Shown: positions 53,327 through 64,000 of the stretch, one piece after another | How positions within the stretch are numbered: the stretch's first letter is position 1 | How the letters are laid out: each line of letters begins with the position of its first letter | NCBI RefSeq assembly: GCF_000143415.4 | Contig: NW_003314261.1 | Coordinates: 868,001 to 932,000, forward strand | DNA: 64,000 nucleotides | Direction: 5' to 3' | Source: Selaginella moellendorffii | Taxonomy: Eukaryota; Streptophyta; Lycopodiopsida; Selaginellales; Selaginellaceae | Translations under genes and position numbers: made by a program | Notes under the pieces: model-generated | Told to the model about the DNA's origin: nothing | Seen by the model: only the letters and a program-made list of their open reading frames with translations | The model's database searches: none

Positions 53327-54846
53327 TCAAAAGTTTATAGAAGAATCACTCTGGTGTTGAGCTCCCATCGGCCTGAGCCTGTCGAGCTTGTAAGTCCTGT
53401 AAAGGGGAGTGTAGGAGAGGCAGCAAATCCCGAAAGGTATAGCCATCATCGCAAACAGTCCCCTGGATAGAGCAATGGCTTCCTCTCTGGAGCCAACTTC
53501 CGTGATAATCACTCCTCGCCTGTATCCATAGACTTGCTCGGCCAGAATTCCCACGAGAGGAGCGGCCATGGCCGAGAAAGCTCCCTCAAAGGCCCGGTCG
53601 AAAGCGTAAATCATCGTTCTGTGCTTGGGAGGAACCACGTCTGCAAACATGGGATTGTTGGCACAAGCTTGGTTCCAGCTGATGATAAGTCCCATGCAAA
53701 CGAGAGTAACTGCGAAGGCGTACCAGAGACCTGGTTCTTGCGGGAGTCCGTGGAGCAGCAGCCACGAGAATGGGATTCCCATGAACGAGCTGAACTGCGC
53801 ACACATAATCCGGCCCGAGTTTGGATATCTCCGAGCCGCCTGGTCACCGATCCAGCCACCGAGGAGAGCGCCAAAGGCATTTCCCATGGAGAAGAGTCCG
53901 ACTAGCATTGCTGCTCCTTTGTGTCCAAAGCCTGGGAAAGAGGTAGCCACGAGTCAGGAAAACGAGAGAAAAAAATCGATAGGAAAGCTTGCCAATAAGT
54001 TGGAACCACATTGTGAAGAACACCATCGCTGTCCAAGGAAATGATCCAACAAGTCCTTGCAAGACTATCAGCTGAAAAGTCCGTACCCTCACGATGTTGT
54101 TGATCGCAGAGAAGGAGTCCCTCCAAATGTTTGGGAGAGCTTTCATCTCCTTCTCACTCCGACTACAAAAAAAAAAAGACAGACAGAGAGAGAGCTTAGA
54201 ACACCAGAGAAAGAACCGAAAGAACTTACAGCATCGAAGACGGAAGGCTTGATCCCCCTCTTGGATCGATGACAAACTGATGAACCAGCCACCCGATGAA
54301 AGCACTGAGCAAAGCCATGAGGATAAACGCGAAGCGCCATCCAGGCATTCCAGCAATCTCATAGCCGGCCATGATAGTCGCGGCCATGCTTCCCCCAATC
54401 CCCCCCAAGGATCCCACCAGATTGAGCCATCCAAACGCGACGCCTCTACCACCATCCAAGTAGCTATCCGCGATAAAAGACTGCGTTGCGGGGATCACGA
54501 TGGCGAGACCGATGCCATTGACGGCCCTGGACCACGCGCACTGGGAGAAATTCTGGGAGAAGGCCACGGCGGCGGTGGAGAATGCCCAAAAGATCGTGCC
54601 CAGGCCAATCACTGCCGGACGATTGTAGCGCATCGACAAGATCCCTGCCGCCGGGGAGAATATCGCTTGGACCAGGGCCCGGATGAAAGTGAGAGCCCCT
54701 AGCTCCGATGGAGTGGCATGGAATGTCTGCGCTACTTCCTTGTACACGGCCGGCAGGAGCGATTCGTCGGCTTTCTCCATAATCGCTGCCAAATTGATGA
54801 GGAGAAGCGAGATCGAGAGGCGAGATCCCCATGATCTCGGGATCAT
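53327..54846 (-). CDS. Major facilitator superfamily transporter, 463 aa, three exons
   Basis: A 12-helix MFS carrier of the plant group that includes At1g78130/At4g36790-like proteins; substrate unknown. Exons 54846-54230, 54162-53993 and 53931-53327 join in frame. The first half has LLLINLAAIMEKADESLLPA, MRYNRPAVIGLGTIFWAF, WSRAVNGIGLAIVIPATQSF and WRFAFILMALLSAFIGWL; the second has FHTMW-like FFTMWFQLIGFGHKGAAML, GALLGGWIGDQAARRYPNSG and AFDRAFEGAFSAMAAPLVGI. The second intron appears to begin with GC rather than GT: the frame-keeping junction is TTG|GCAAGC ... CCCAG|GC. The start at 54846 (MIPRSWGSRLSISL) is well placed. The promoter is shared with the divergent OSCA gene. Confidence 0.9.
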
Positions 54847-55163
54847 CGTGCCGGACTGGAGAGCCTGGAATATTTCACGAGATTAACCTCGATTCGTCGC
54901 CAGAGCTTGAAGATCGATCGCTAGAACGCGAAGAAAATCGCATTGGATCCCAATCTAACAGCTTCTTCTTCACGAGATCCAAGAAAGCGCCCTGTTGGCG
55001 GCCTACCTCACAACGAAGAAGCTCTAGCTACTAAAACCCTTCCCCTAGTGTCAAACCCGCCACGTCGGCATAACGTGGACCCGTGCCAGAGCGCCACGTA
55101 ACACTGTGTCACATTTTTATTTCTAGGGTTTGAGAGGAGGACGAAGATTATCGGCTTGTAGCG
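54847..55163. promoter_or_regulatory. Divergent promoter region, MFS and OSCA genes
   Basis: 317 bases separate two divergent start codons. TTCTAGGGTTTGAG near 55120 includes a telo-box-like AGGGTTT, about 40 bases before the OSCA start. CCACGT cores occur near 55057 and 55094, which in plants can bind bZIP factors of stress signalling. Regulation is inferred. Confidence 0.45.
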
Positions 55164-57874
55164 ATGCAGCTGGGAGGATTAGTAGCGTCCGCCGGGATCA
55201 ACATCGGCCTCGCGGTGATCTTCTACTCGCTCTACTCGATCTTCCGCAAGCAGCGCACGAATGTCAATGTGTATTTCCCGAGGTATGTGCTGCGCCAGAA
55301 GAATGTGTTCAAGACGGATCGATTCAAGCTCGCGAGCCTCGTTCCATCAGCTGGATGGATCCAGCGAGCTCTCCAGCCATCGGAAGAAGAGATTATCGCG
55401 TCGTGTGGCCTGGATGCGGCTGTGCTTCTCCGGATTTTCATCTTCAGGTTGGATCCTTTCCAATTGATCGTTCTTTTCTCTTACTTTTCTTCCTCCAGCA
55501 TGAGATTCTTCGCGATTTGCACGCTCATCGGCGTTGGAATTCTAGCACCGCTGAATTACACCGACAACCAGGTGTCACACGCTTCTCAGATTGGGCTTCT
55601 CTTCGATAGTTTGGATTTATTCACGATTTCCAACATAAGTAACGGCTCAAATCGGTATGTTTGTTTTCTCAGCGATTAGATTCGATCATACCCTTTCCTT
55701 GAAGAAAATCTTTTTTCTCTTTCTTCGTAGGCTCTGGATTCATCTGGCTGCGCTATATGTGATCTCATTCTCGGCTTATTGGCTTCTACACATGGTCTGT
55801 GTTTCCGGAATATTTCTTTCGCTTTGCTTGAAATTCAAGCTTTTGTTTGGTTTCCAGGAATACAAGCACGTTACTCAGAAGCGGCTGGAGGTTTTAAGTA
55901 CCGCTCGGCCTCAACCGGATCAGTACACTGTTCTTGTTCGCTCTATACCTCGAGAGAGCCAGGAAGAAAGCTACAGTGCTTCCATCGATCGGTTTTTTAG
56001 TCAGTATCATCCGCACACTTACTTGTCCCACCAAATGGTTATTCGCGATTGGAGAGTGGTGCGCAAGAAGGTTTGTGCTCTTTATCTTTTCTTGTTTCTT
56101 GTTACTGACTTACTTTTGCAGCAAACGCTTGAGTCGCTCGTAAAGGAAATTGAGAGATTGAAGCAGATTGCTCCCCATGAAAGGCCAACTTGTCGAGACG
56201 GGTGGCTGGGACTATTTGGTTCAAAGGTCGACCAGCTTGAGTTTAAGTCCCGAAAGTTTGAGGAACTCTTCGACGACTTTAGAGAGGGCCAACGAGAGCT
56301 TCAAAACAACGGCGAGGTGACCTTAGATCCTTAAAGTTAGAAGTTACATCGTTTGTTTTGTTTTTTCTTTTACAGGCAGAACTTCCTAGTGCGTTTGTTT
56401 CGTTCAAGAGCCGATGGGGCGCTGCTATGGCCGCACAGACGCAGCAAGCAGAAAATCCAATGGCCTGGGTTACGGATTGGGCTCCAGAACCCAGGGATGT
56501 CTACTGGCCAAACTTATCTATCCCTCTCCTCTTGTCAAAGCTCTATGCAATCGGAGTATGGGTCGCGGTGTTCGCTATCATCCTCACTTTCGTCATCCCT
56601 GTGGGTCTCGTTCAAACTATCGCTCAGCTGGAAAATCTCAGGAAGTGGTTCCCTGCCATCAAAATTGTCTTGAAGATGTAAGTCTTATTTGAGTTTTTCG
56701 TTCATCACTTGTTGGTATTGACATCGCCCTTTTGCTGCAGTCCTGGTATTAAGTCGGTTATTACTGGTTACCTTCCAAGTGTGCTACTTAGTCTACTGCT
56801 CTACATTGTTCCGTCACTTATGCTGTTTCTCTCAAAGGTCGAAGGACACGTTTCTCGAAGTACTCAGGAAAGAGAAGCGGCACGGAAAGTCTTCTTTTTC
56901 CTGGTTGGCAACGTCTTCTTCATCTCGTCATTGTCGGGATCTCTGATCGATCAACTTTACGCTGGCTTCTCGGAGCCGAAGAACATTCCAAACCAGTTGG
57001 CCATCTATGTGCCGAGACAAGTAAGCCGCAACTTACATTGTTCTGTACTTTCCGCTTATTTGCATTTCATTGCAGTCCACTTTCTTCATCACCTACATTC
57101 TTACTACGGGTTGGACTGGGTTTTCAACGGAAATTCTACAGCTTGGCATTTTCCTCCTCAACTTCATCAAAGTACGAATCCTTGGCAAGACCACATTCGA
57201 CGAGACAGACACTATTTCATTACCATATTATCGTGCTCTCCCAAGCGTGCTACTATTCATATTGCTGGGCCTCATGTACGCGGTCCTGGCACCGTTGCTA
57301 CTCCCGTTTTTGTTGATTTACCTCGTGTTTGGATACATTGTTTATCGCAACCAGGTACTGTTGATCAAACGTGACGATGTTTTCTTCCTCTGACGAAGTT
57401 CTTTGTGCTTGTCGCAGGTTTTGTTCGTCTATGAGCCTTCCTATGAAACAAGTGGACAGTTCTGGCCGCACGTCCATAGCAGCGTCATATTTGCGCTGGT
57501 GTTGATGCAAATCACTTTCATTGGCGTCTTCGGGGTCAAACAAAAGCCCAATGCATCCATTCTCACCATTTTTCTTCCGTTTATCACTCTCTTCTTCGAC
57601 AACTATTGCAAAAGCCGGTTCGTGCCGATCTTCGCAAACCTTTCTATGGAGGTACGTATGCACGAAACGTTCTTTCCAGCACTTATTGATATCACTTGAT
57701 ATATTCCAGACCACAATGAAGAAGGATACTGAAGATGAGAAAAGCGGCGCAAAAGATGAGCTACTTCAGTGCATACAGGGATCTTACAAGCATCCCGCTC
57801 TACAATCACTGGATCTCCGGAAAAGCGATGCTGATGACAACACCGATCTTCTCCTCCCGGAAACCCCAGTTTAA
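55164..57874 (+). CDS. OSCA: OSCA/TMEM63-family hyperosmolality- or mechano-gated channel, 723 aa, 10 exons
   Basis: Plasma-membrane calcium-permeable channel family (DUF221, CSC1-like). Exons: 55164-55447, 55499-55654, 55731-55794, 55858-56070, 56122-56316, 56376-56677, 56741-57020, 57076-57354, 57418-57651, 57710-57874, all in frame. The N-terminal helix GLVASAGINIGLAVIFYSLY is followed by AACGLDAAVL-like SCGLDAAVLLRIFIFSMRFF, LDLFTISNISNGSNRLWIH, then the cytosolic loop with YTVLVRSIPRESQEESYSAS. The pore half has TDWAPEPRDVYWPNLSIP, LVQTIAQLENLRKWFPAI, VITGYLPSVLLSLLLYIVPS and IPNQLAIYVPRQSTFFITYI. The C-terminal tail is acidic and ends LLLPETPV. No defect is seen. Confidence 0.95.
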
Positions 57875-58085
57875 AGCAGGAGCAATGAACACTTCTCATC
57901 GTCATTCTGCGGAAACTTAACATCAAGTCTGCGTGTAGGTCCGGAAGCGTGTGCCAATCTTTTGGAAGATAGTCAGCCGAAGGTTACGTCCTCGTAAGTT
58001 TTTTGGTTTTCAGTTGGTCGTCGTCGTCGTCGACTTGTACAGGTGATCGATCGATCGATCAGTGTTCTCGTTGTGTAAGTTGTAT

Positions 58086-59624
58086 TCACAGGTCCTCAGT
58101 TTCGCTACCACCATCGCGAGTTTCTTGTATCATCGAAGATCTTTCGGGGCACGTCCTCCTGTTGTGCCCGTAAGTTTTACATATACTGCATTTGTTTGCC
58201 GAGCTCTTGTCGAGTATCTGTGGACAAGTCCGAGCGTTGTGATCTGTCCCATTGCAGGTCGTGCACTTGTATGGAGCTCGGCCAATGTGCCGCCGATCGC
58301 TTCGAGGACAGGAGTTTGCTCGGTGTCCAACGATTCCACATTCGCTGCATCGCGATTCTGCGCGACTCGGCCGTGGCCGTGACTCTGTGGAGCTCGGGCA
58401 GAAGCTCTTTCGATGGCCCTCCTCTCCACAAGCTCGGCAGTAATACTTCACGCCTGCATTGTGATACATTGCGTCAGGAACCTTGTGGAGAGTACGTTGC
58501 TGGTACCTTTCATGCGTAAACTTTGTTTGATTCTATTCTCGGGGTTCGTGAAGTACGCTATCAGCTTAGTCGAGATGTTCTTCCTCGATTCATCCGTTCC
58601 TTTCGCTTTCTACGCACAACAGTAAGCTCCTTGCGTTGAAAAACTCTCATACCTGAATCGCAGCTACTCTTTCAGCGTGCAAAACTGGATCTTCGTGTAG
58701 TTTCCTCATGCGACTGCTTATTGAGCCAGTCCGCCTTTCGAAGTCCTACGAGAGAAAATGTGAGTCTCGACGATGGTACTTACGATGGTATTTCCAACCT
58801 TTAGCGCATGGCTGATCTTGGTCCGGGTTGCTGCGGTAACAGGACCATATACACGCTTGGTGGCGACAGCTGCTGGAATGCTCATGTTTTCGATGGCTTC
58901 GTCGTCCTTCACGGTGATGGAAGAGCTGCTTGACAACGACCAACGTTAGGCCCAGTCGCGGACAAACTGTTAATCGAAAAACCAGCCATCGCAATTTCCA
59001 AAAACCTTCCCAGACAAGCAGGAGGTCAGCATCCGAGAGAGCAGTCTAGAAAACCATCTATGCGCCGAGAAGAGAAAAAGAAAGAGAGAGATAGAGAGAC
59101 AAGAAAAAAATGGAGCGAAGGAACTTACACTGAATGGAGCTTCTCCCAAAACTCTTCGTGCATGTAGACCGATCTTCCTCGCACGACTCGATCGCCTTGA
59201 CACTGCTGGCATTTCATAATCCCCTGGGAGGAACTCCATGAAAGAAGATAAGATGAGATCTTAGAACAAGCTGTATACCTTTCCAGCGCATTCCACACAG
59301 GAGGAGCACGGGCTGCCGAGATCGCACTCCTGGCAGTAAAGATACCCTCGTCCTCGGCAATCGGCACAAGGCAGCTCTTTGCCGTTCCTGACAACACAGC
59401 GATCGATCGATTTCTTAGAATATTTCGAGCGATATTTCCTACCTCGAGGGCGTGAAACCAAAGCTCCGGAGGAATGCCGCCGACGATCCGACCAAGTTAT
59501 AGTCAAGAAACCTGAGATCTCCCCTGCAGCACGTCCATCGCGGCGCAATACTGCTCTTGATCGCTCGCGGCTGAATGGTGGAGCTTGCTACCACCGCCGA
59601 TGAGCTCAGGCACCATACGCGCAT
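58086..59624 (-). CDS. DnaJ-type zinc finger, NUMOD3-like and four CCHC zinc knuckles in one 364-aa protein
   Basis: Seven exons join in frame on the minus strand: 59624-59443, 59387-59279, 59223-59129, 58928-58784, 58745-58653, 58609-58507, 58453-58086. The N-terminus (MRVWCLSSSAVVASSTIQPR) looks like an organellar transit peptide. Next come four CxxC pairs of DnaJ cysteine-rich type (CADCRGRGYLYCQEC, CSSCVECAGKG, MKCQQCQGDR), then RSVYMHEEFWEKLHSV. The middle has repeated RTKISHALK, RTGSISSRMRKLHEDP and NISTKLIAYFTNPENRIK with SLRMKG, resembling NUMOD3 DNA-binding repeats. The end holds four CX2CX4HX4C knuckles: CRACGEEGHRKSFC, CSECGIVGHRANSC, CTTCNGTDHNARTC, CSICKTYGHNRRTC. A nucleic-acid-linked organellar role is inferred. 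Exon 4 has a tandem AAGCAG acceptor that adds or drops one serine. It is head to head with the LEA gene. Confidence 0.82.
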
Positions 59625-59845
59625 CGCTGATCGGGAAGAGAGAGCGCAGAGAATGTAGCTAGGGCAAGCGATCGATCAAAGAATCCACCATAGCTAAAGA
59701 GAGAATGATCGATCGCCCGGCGCGTAAGTCCATATCCAGCCGTTGACGTGCCAGCGGCTAGGATGCTGCCAGAGGCTTGCCACGTTTCTACACGAAGTTA
59801 GGGTTGGCGCCGTTTAGAAGCATTTCAAACTGGAAGCTTTTGGCT
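59625..59845. promoter_or_regulatory. Divergent promoter region, zinc-finger and LEA genes
   Basis: 221 bases between two divergent start codons. It contains CCACGTTTC and GACGTGCC (about 59745-59790), ACGT cores of the kind bound by abscisic-acid-responsive bZIP factors, which would suit a LEA gene. Regulation is inferred. Confidence 0.45.
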
Positions 59846-61825
59846 ATGGATGACGCTAAGCGCGCAGTGAAGCACGGGTATGTCCATTCGATTCTTCGAT
59901 CAAACGCTGCAATGCTGGGGGAAATTTGTGAGTAACGGGAGGTTTTGATTCAATCTAGAGCCGAGAGTGTCGCCGAGGGGGCCGAGAACGCGGCCCAGGA
60001 TGTCAAGGAGGCTTTTGGAGCGTCCCAGCCTGGATTGTCGACGCATGCTCCTCAGGAAGTCCAGCAGCAGCAGGGATCTGGATGGTTCCAGAAGGGATTT
60101 CTACTGCCAGAGGACGAGAGGGCTGAGGATTCCAGTCACGGGCAGCAGAAGATCGATGAATCGAAGCACAGGATCGATGAAGCCAAGCACAAGACCGAGG
60201 AACATGGCAAGGGTTTGCTCGGTGCGCTGGGAGAAATCGCCACGAATATCAAGAACGCTGTCGGGGGCGTCACAGAGGACGCCAAGGAACAGGGACGTCA
60301 TATGGCGGACAGCGCTCGAGAGACTGCTGGGGAATACCAAGGAAAAAGCGAGGATCAAACTGACCGAGCCAGAGAAAGAGCGGACGACACGAAAAAATCC
60401 GCTAGAGAGACCAAAGACGATATCAAGGATCGAGCTGGCAAGACAGTGGACGATACAAAGAGGTCCGCGAGAGAAACCAAGGATGAGATGACTGACAAAG
60501 CCAAGAGAACCACCGATGAAACAAAGAAGTCTGCGAGAGAAACCAAGGACGAGGTGACAGACAGAGCGAAGAGGACCACCGATGAAACAAAGAAGTCCGC
60601 CAGAGAAACCAAGGACGAGGTGACAGACAAAGCAAAGAGGGTCGCCGATGAAACAAAGATGTCTGCGAGAGAAACCAAGGACGAGGTGAAAGATAGAACT
60701 CAGAGAACGGTGGACGATACGAAGAGGTATGTGAGGGAAACCAAGGACGAGGTGACGGACAGAGCTCGGAGTGCTGTGGATGAAACCAAACACAAGGCTG
60801 GAGACGCAGCGGACAGAGCTTCGGAGCAAGGCAAAGGCCTGTTTGGAACACTCGGTGAAATGGCTAGTAACTTGAGGAACGCTGTGGCCGGGACTACCGA
60901 GGACGTGACGCACGATAGAACCGAGCTGGTTGCCAACAGAGCCGATGAGCTGAAGGAGAAAGGCAAGAATGCGGCGGATGACTCGGTTGACGAGACAAAA
61001 GACGAGGCTTCTGAGCGAGGCAATGCTCTCTTGGATCGTGTCAAAGGCACCGCGGAAGACACACGTAACAAGGTGTATGAAACGAAGGATGAGGCTGCAG
61101 CAAGAGGGACCCGGGTGGTGGACAAAGTCAAGGATACGGCGGGGATCTTGAAGCAGAAAAGTGAAGACGCTGTCGAAAATGTAAAGCACAAGACCGATGA
61201 GACGGCAGATCGAGGCAAAGGTGTACTGAATTACGTCAAGGGTGTTGTCACAACGCCAACAGCCGGAGAGCACCAACAACATCGGCCACAGAAAGCAGAG
61301 GCCCCTCAACCACAGCAACGTAACCTTCGAGAAAAATACGAGGAGGCAAAGAGCAAAGCCAGAGACAATGCCGAGAAAGTGAAGGAAAACACCAAGCAAC
61401 GCATGGAGGCGGCGACTGAAGCTGGCAGGGGGATCCTGGACGCAATCGGGGATGTGGCTTCCGAGTTCACGGACGTATTACAGGGATCGACTCGTCATGT
61501 ACAGTCCGTGTCGGCTCGTGAGGTTGACGCACAGCGCGCAATGTCGGCAGCTCAAGGCAGAACGCAAGTGCCTCCCAATCTCGCCAAACTCAACGACGCT
61601 GCCCGCGAGGAGACCGAGCGGATTGTAGCTGAGCAAAAAGCGCTGGATGATGCTGCTGCCACCGCATCGTCTTCACCACCACCAACTAAAGAGCAGGACA
61701 AGAGCGTCATTGAATCCGTGGCTGAGTGGGTCGTGGACAGGAAGCAGCAGCTTACAGACGAGATGACACAGCGCGTAGTCGAAGCAGAGAAAGCCAAGCA
61801 GGACGAGGAGAGGAACAAGCGCTAG
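59846..61825 (+). CDS. Group 3 LEA-like protein (LEA_4 type), 632 aa
   Basis: Hydrophilic late-embryogenesis-abundant protein, thought to fold into amphipathic helices on drying and protect membranes and enzymes. Exons 59846-59877 and 59959-61825; the first encodes MDDAKRAVKHG. Residues about 140-280 contain several 22-residue units built from two 11-mers, such as RTTDETKKSARETKDEVTDR. Two copies of a Gly-containing block (GKGLLGALGEIATNIKNAVG, GKGLFGTLGEMASNLRNAVA) flank that array. The C-terminus is Ala/Glu/Lys-rich with VESVAEW-like SVIESVAEWVVDRKQQLTDE. The length is above the family's usual size, consistent with repeat expansion. The large antisense open frame over it is a shadow of the repeat. 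Subcellular site is not evident. Confidence 0.9.
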
Positions 61826-61926
61826 CTTGGAGCGTGTACCTGGTAAAACTTTGTCGTTCACTTCACTGTTTTATTTACTTGTTCTGATTGCTACTTCCAG
61901 GATCACAGTACAAGACCTTGCTTCTG

Positions 61927-63182
61927 TCAATGCTTTGGGAGGAGCATGTACTCTGGCTTGGAGTCGTGGTTGATAAACATGTAAGCCTTTCCAGTTGGAC
62001 CCTTCTTCACCACCTCTTGAACGTAGTCTCCGAATTTGACAGGCTTGTAGAGCTGGGGGTGGTCCTCGTCGATGAGTTCCGGAGCAGGGGCGACTGTCGA
62101 ATCGAACAAGCAGCTGTAGTTGGAAGCGATGGACATCCTGGGACGTGATGCGTTCACTTTCACGCGATGGATGACGCTCTGGTACCTCCCGTTGCTCATC
62201 AGCTGGGCGTTCATCACAACACGAGTAAGTTTGGAGACGGACAGAGCAGAACAGGAAGAACTTTACCTCGAGGAGATCACTGATGTTGATGGTGATTGCT
62301 CCCGGGATGGGCTCGACGACCACCCAGGTGTTGTTCTGGAGAACTTGGAGGCCGGGAATGCCATCTTGAAGCAGCAATGTGAGTCCTCCAAAGTCGGAAT
62401 GGGGCTCGATGCCGAGCACCTTGTCAGGCTCTGGACAACCGGGATAGTAGTTCGTCAGGATAGATTGGTTGGGAACTCCAAAGCGTTTCTCGAAGTAGTC
62501 TGTAGGGAGACCAACGCCTTCGGACAGGAATCCCAGGATTTTCCTCGTGAGCATCAGGAAGTCATCAGAGAGACCGGACATCACTTCTCTGGAAAGTTAG
62601 CAATCGCAGAGTTTAAAGACGAACAAATGGAAGAACAGGGGCTTCATAATGGACCACCTTTCAGAGACGAAGAAATGGAAGAACAGGGAAGCTAGCTTAC
62701 TTGTATTGCAGTGGCTGCGCGGGCCAGCTATCCAAGTTCCTCTTTGGAGACGTGCACAGGAAAAAGTAGTCCCTCCATAGCTGGACAGCGTCGGCAGCAT
62801 TGGAGATCTTACTTCCATAGCCATCGCTCTTGAAGCCATACTCCTTGGCGGCATACTTGAGTTTCTCCTCCTTGGGCAGCTCGAAGAACTCCCTCGACAC
62901 CTTCTGCGGCTTGGTGACATCAATGCCGTGGTTGATGACCTGGAAGAATCCCCACTCGCTGCTGGCACTTGCGATCTCGCGCACCACTCTCTCATGCTGC
63001 TCGGGGCTGAGATTGAAGTCACAGAGATCAACCACGGGTACCGACTTCCCAGGCTCGTGGGTCACCACTGGGACCTTGTCCTCGGGAGCTATGTAGTTCT
63101 TGGGGACCGCTTTCAATGATTTGCTGAGCTCTTGGACTGGAACAAACTCCGCGCCCATTGCAAAGATCTCTCCTTTCGTCAT
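61927..63182 (-). CDS. 2-oxoglutarate/Fe(II)-dependent dioxygenase (DOXC type), 359 aa
   Basis: Soluble oxygenase of plant specialised or hormone metabolism; substrate unknown. Exons 63182-62701, 62588-62267, 62202-61927 join in frame. The N-terminal DIOX_N domain has VPVVDLCDFNLSPEQHERVV and SEWGFFQVINHGID; a WRDYFFLCTSPKRNLDSWP segment follows. The catalytic domain has NYYPGCPEPDKVLGIEPHSD with the metal ligands H and D in HSDFGGLTLLLQDGIPGLQV, the second histidine in SVIHRVKVN, and R-x-S in RPRMSIA, which binds 2-oxoglutarate. I chose MTKGEIF at 63182; an in-frame start at 63236 would add 18 residues. It is convergent with the LEA gene, with about 100 bases between, and in tandem with a near copy upstream. 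Confidence 0.93.
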
Positions 63183-63437
63183 TTTAGATGCTCGCACCCT
63201 TTTAGTAGCGAAACAATTGGAGCGGGATCTATCCACGTATCCCGGTGGTGTGGGTGTTGACTAGCTACCAGTCAACTCGATGCTTGACTTTTTTCTGTCC
63301 TTGAGATTTGGGTATCATTGACGTTCCAAAGTTTGACAAAAAGATCTATTGCGTTTTTCATAATGTAGCTGCCCTCAATAATTATTTCTTTGTTCTGATT
63401 GATACTTCCAGGATCACAGTAGAAAACCTTGCTTCTC
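63183..63437. other. Spacer between tandem dioxygenase genes
   Basis: About 255 bases. The end next to the second copy (GATACTTCCAGGATCACAGTA) is also found after the first copy near 61890-61910, showing that the duplication included the 3' flank. Confidence 0.55.
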
Positions 63438-64000
63438 TCAATGCTTTTGGAAGAGCATGTACTCCGGCTTGGAGTCGTGGTTGATAAGCATGTAAGACTT
63501 TCCAGTTGGACCCTTCTTCACCACCTCCTGAACGTAGTCTCCGAATTTGACAGGCTTGTAGAGCTGGGGGTGCTCCTCGTCGATGAGTTCCGGAGCAGGG
63601 GCAACACCGGAATCGAACGAGCAGCTGTAGTTGCAAGCAATGGACATCCTGGGACGCGACGCGTTCACTTGCACGCGATGGATGACACTCCGGTACCTCC
63701 CGTTGCTCATCAACTGGGAGTTCATCATAAACACAAGTGCAAAACAGGAAGAACGTTTACCTCAAGGAGATCACTGATGTTGATGGTGATTGCTCCCGGG
63801 ATGGGCTCGACGACCACCCAGGTGTTGTTCTTGAGAACTTGGAGGCCGGGAACACCATCTTGAAGCAGCAACGTAAGTCCTCCAAAGTCGGAGTGGGGCA
63901 TGAAGCCGAGCACCTTGTCAGGCTCTGGACAACCGGGATAGTAGTTCGTCAGGATGGATTGGTTGGGAATTCCGAAGCACTTCTCGAAGTAGTCAGTAGG
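63438..64000 (-). CDS. Second 2-oxoglutarate-dependent dioxygenase, cut by the window edge
   Basis: Tandem paralogue of the previous gene. Last exon 63713-63438 has LMSNGRYRSVIHRVQVNASR and the RxS motif (RPRMSIA); the preceding exon ends at 63761 and continues beyond the window with PHSDFGGLTLLLQDGVPGLQ. The two genes differ mainly at single residues (for example GFMPHSD here and GIEPHSD there; GVAPAPEL and TVAPAPEL). The N-terminal half lies outside. The intron before the last exon is 47 bases. Confidence 0.92.

Noticed and set aside
60101-61399. 432-codon frame antisense to the LEA gene
   Set aside because: Shadow of the 66-bp repeats and Lys/Glu-rich codon use; no domain, and the sense frame is a clear LEA protein.

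Overview
The window looks like nuclear DNA of a land plant, most likely a lycophyte close to Selaginella moellendorffii. Reasons: plant-specific families (CNGC channel with IQ motif, type II formin, OSCA channel, 2-oxoglutarate oxygenases, LEA protein), abundant organellar PPR genes including a DYW editing factor, GT-AG introns that are nearly all only about 45-90 bases long, and intact genes tightly packed between blocks of nested LTR retrotransposons. The species name is inference; the plant assignment is firm.

Layout. 1-5.9 kb: the 3' part of a CNGC gene, a convergent intronless PPR gene whose end overlaps it, and a divergent P-class PPR gene. 6-12 kb: gene-poor ground with a decayed Ty3/gypsy pol, a broken PPR gene, a small inverted copy of part of it, and an unrecognised broken coding block. 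12.4-18.3 kb: a 17-exon type II formin followed by an intronless 517-residue protein (copy A of a two-member family). 18.4-42.4 kb: a nested transposon block. Its left edge is an inverted partial copy of the formin, into which a young Ty1/copia element has inserted; that element carries its gag segment backwards. Next come three LTRs of a second family, one split by a 7.4-kb coding-free LARD-like element, and then a stop-riddled Ty3/gypsy pol. 42.8-46.8 kb: a DYW-class PPR gene followed by PPR debris. 47-64 kb: copy B of the 517-residue family, a frameshifted gene with a PD-(D/E)XK-like motif, then a dense gene run: HGSNAT-like acetyltransferase, MFS transporter, OSCA channel, a seven-exon zinc-finger/NUMOD3-like/zinc-knuckle gene, a LEA protein, and two tandem 2-oxoglutarate oxygenases, the second cut by the window edge.

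How it fits together. The intact genes do not form a pathway. Themes are organellar RNA processing (three PPR genes plus relics), membrane transport (CNGC, OSCA, MFS), the actin cytoskeleton (formin) and desiccation tolerance (LEA). The most novel candidate system is the pair of intronless paralogues A and B, which I read as a degenerate restriction-endonuclease-like fold joined to a pseudokinase-like fold, plus a nearby relative-like gene that keeps a PD...ExK motif. The architecture recalls the nuclease-kinase Crinkler/CR effector class. That assignment rests on motif reading only and needs structure prediction. Exon boundaries were assigned by eye from splice consensus, reading frame and protein-family continuity.
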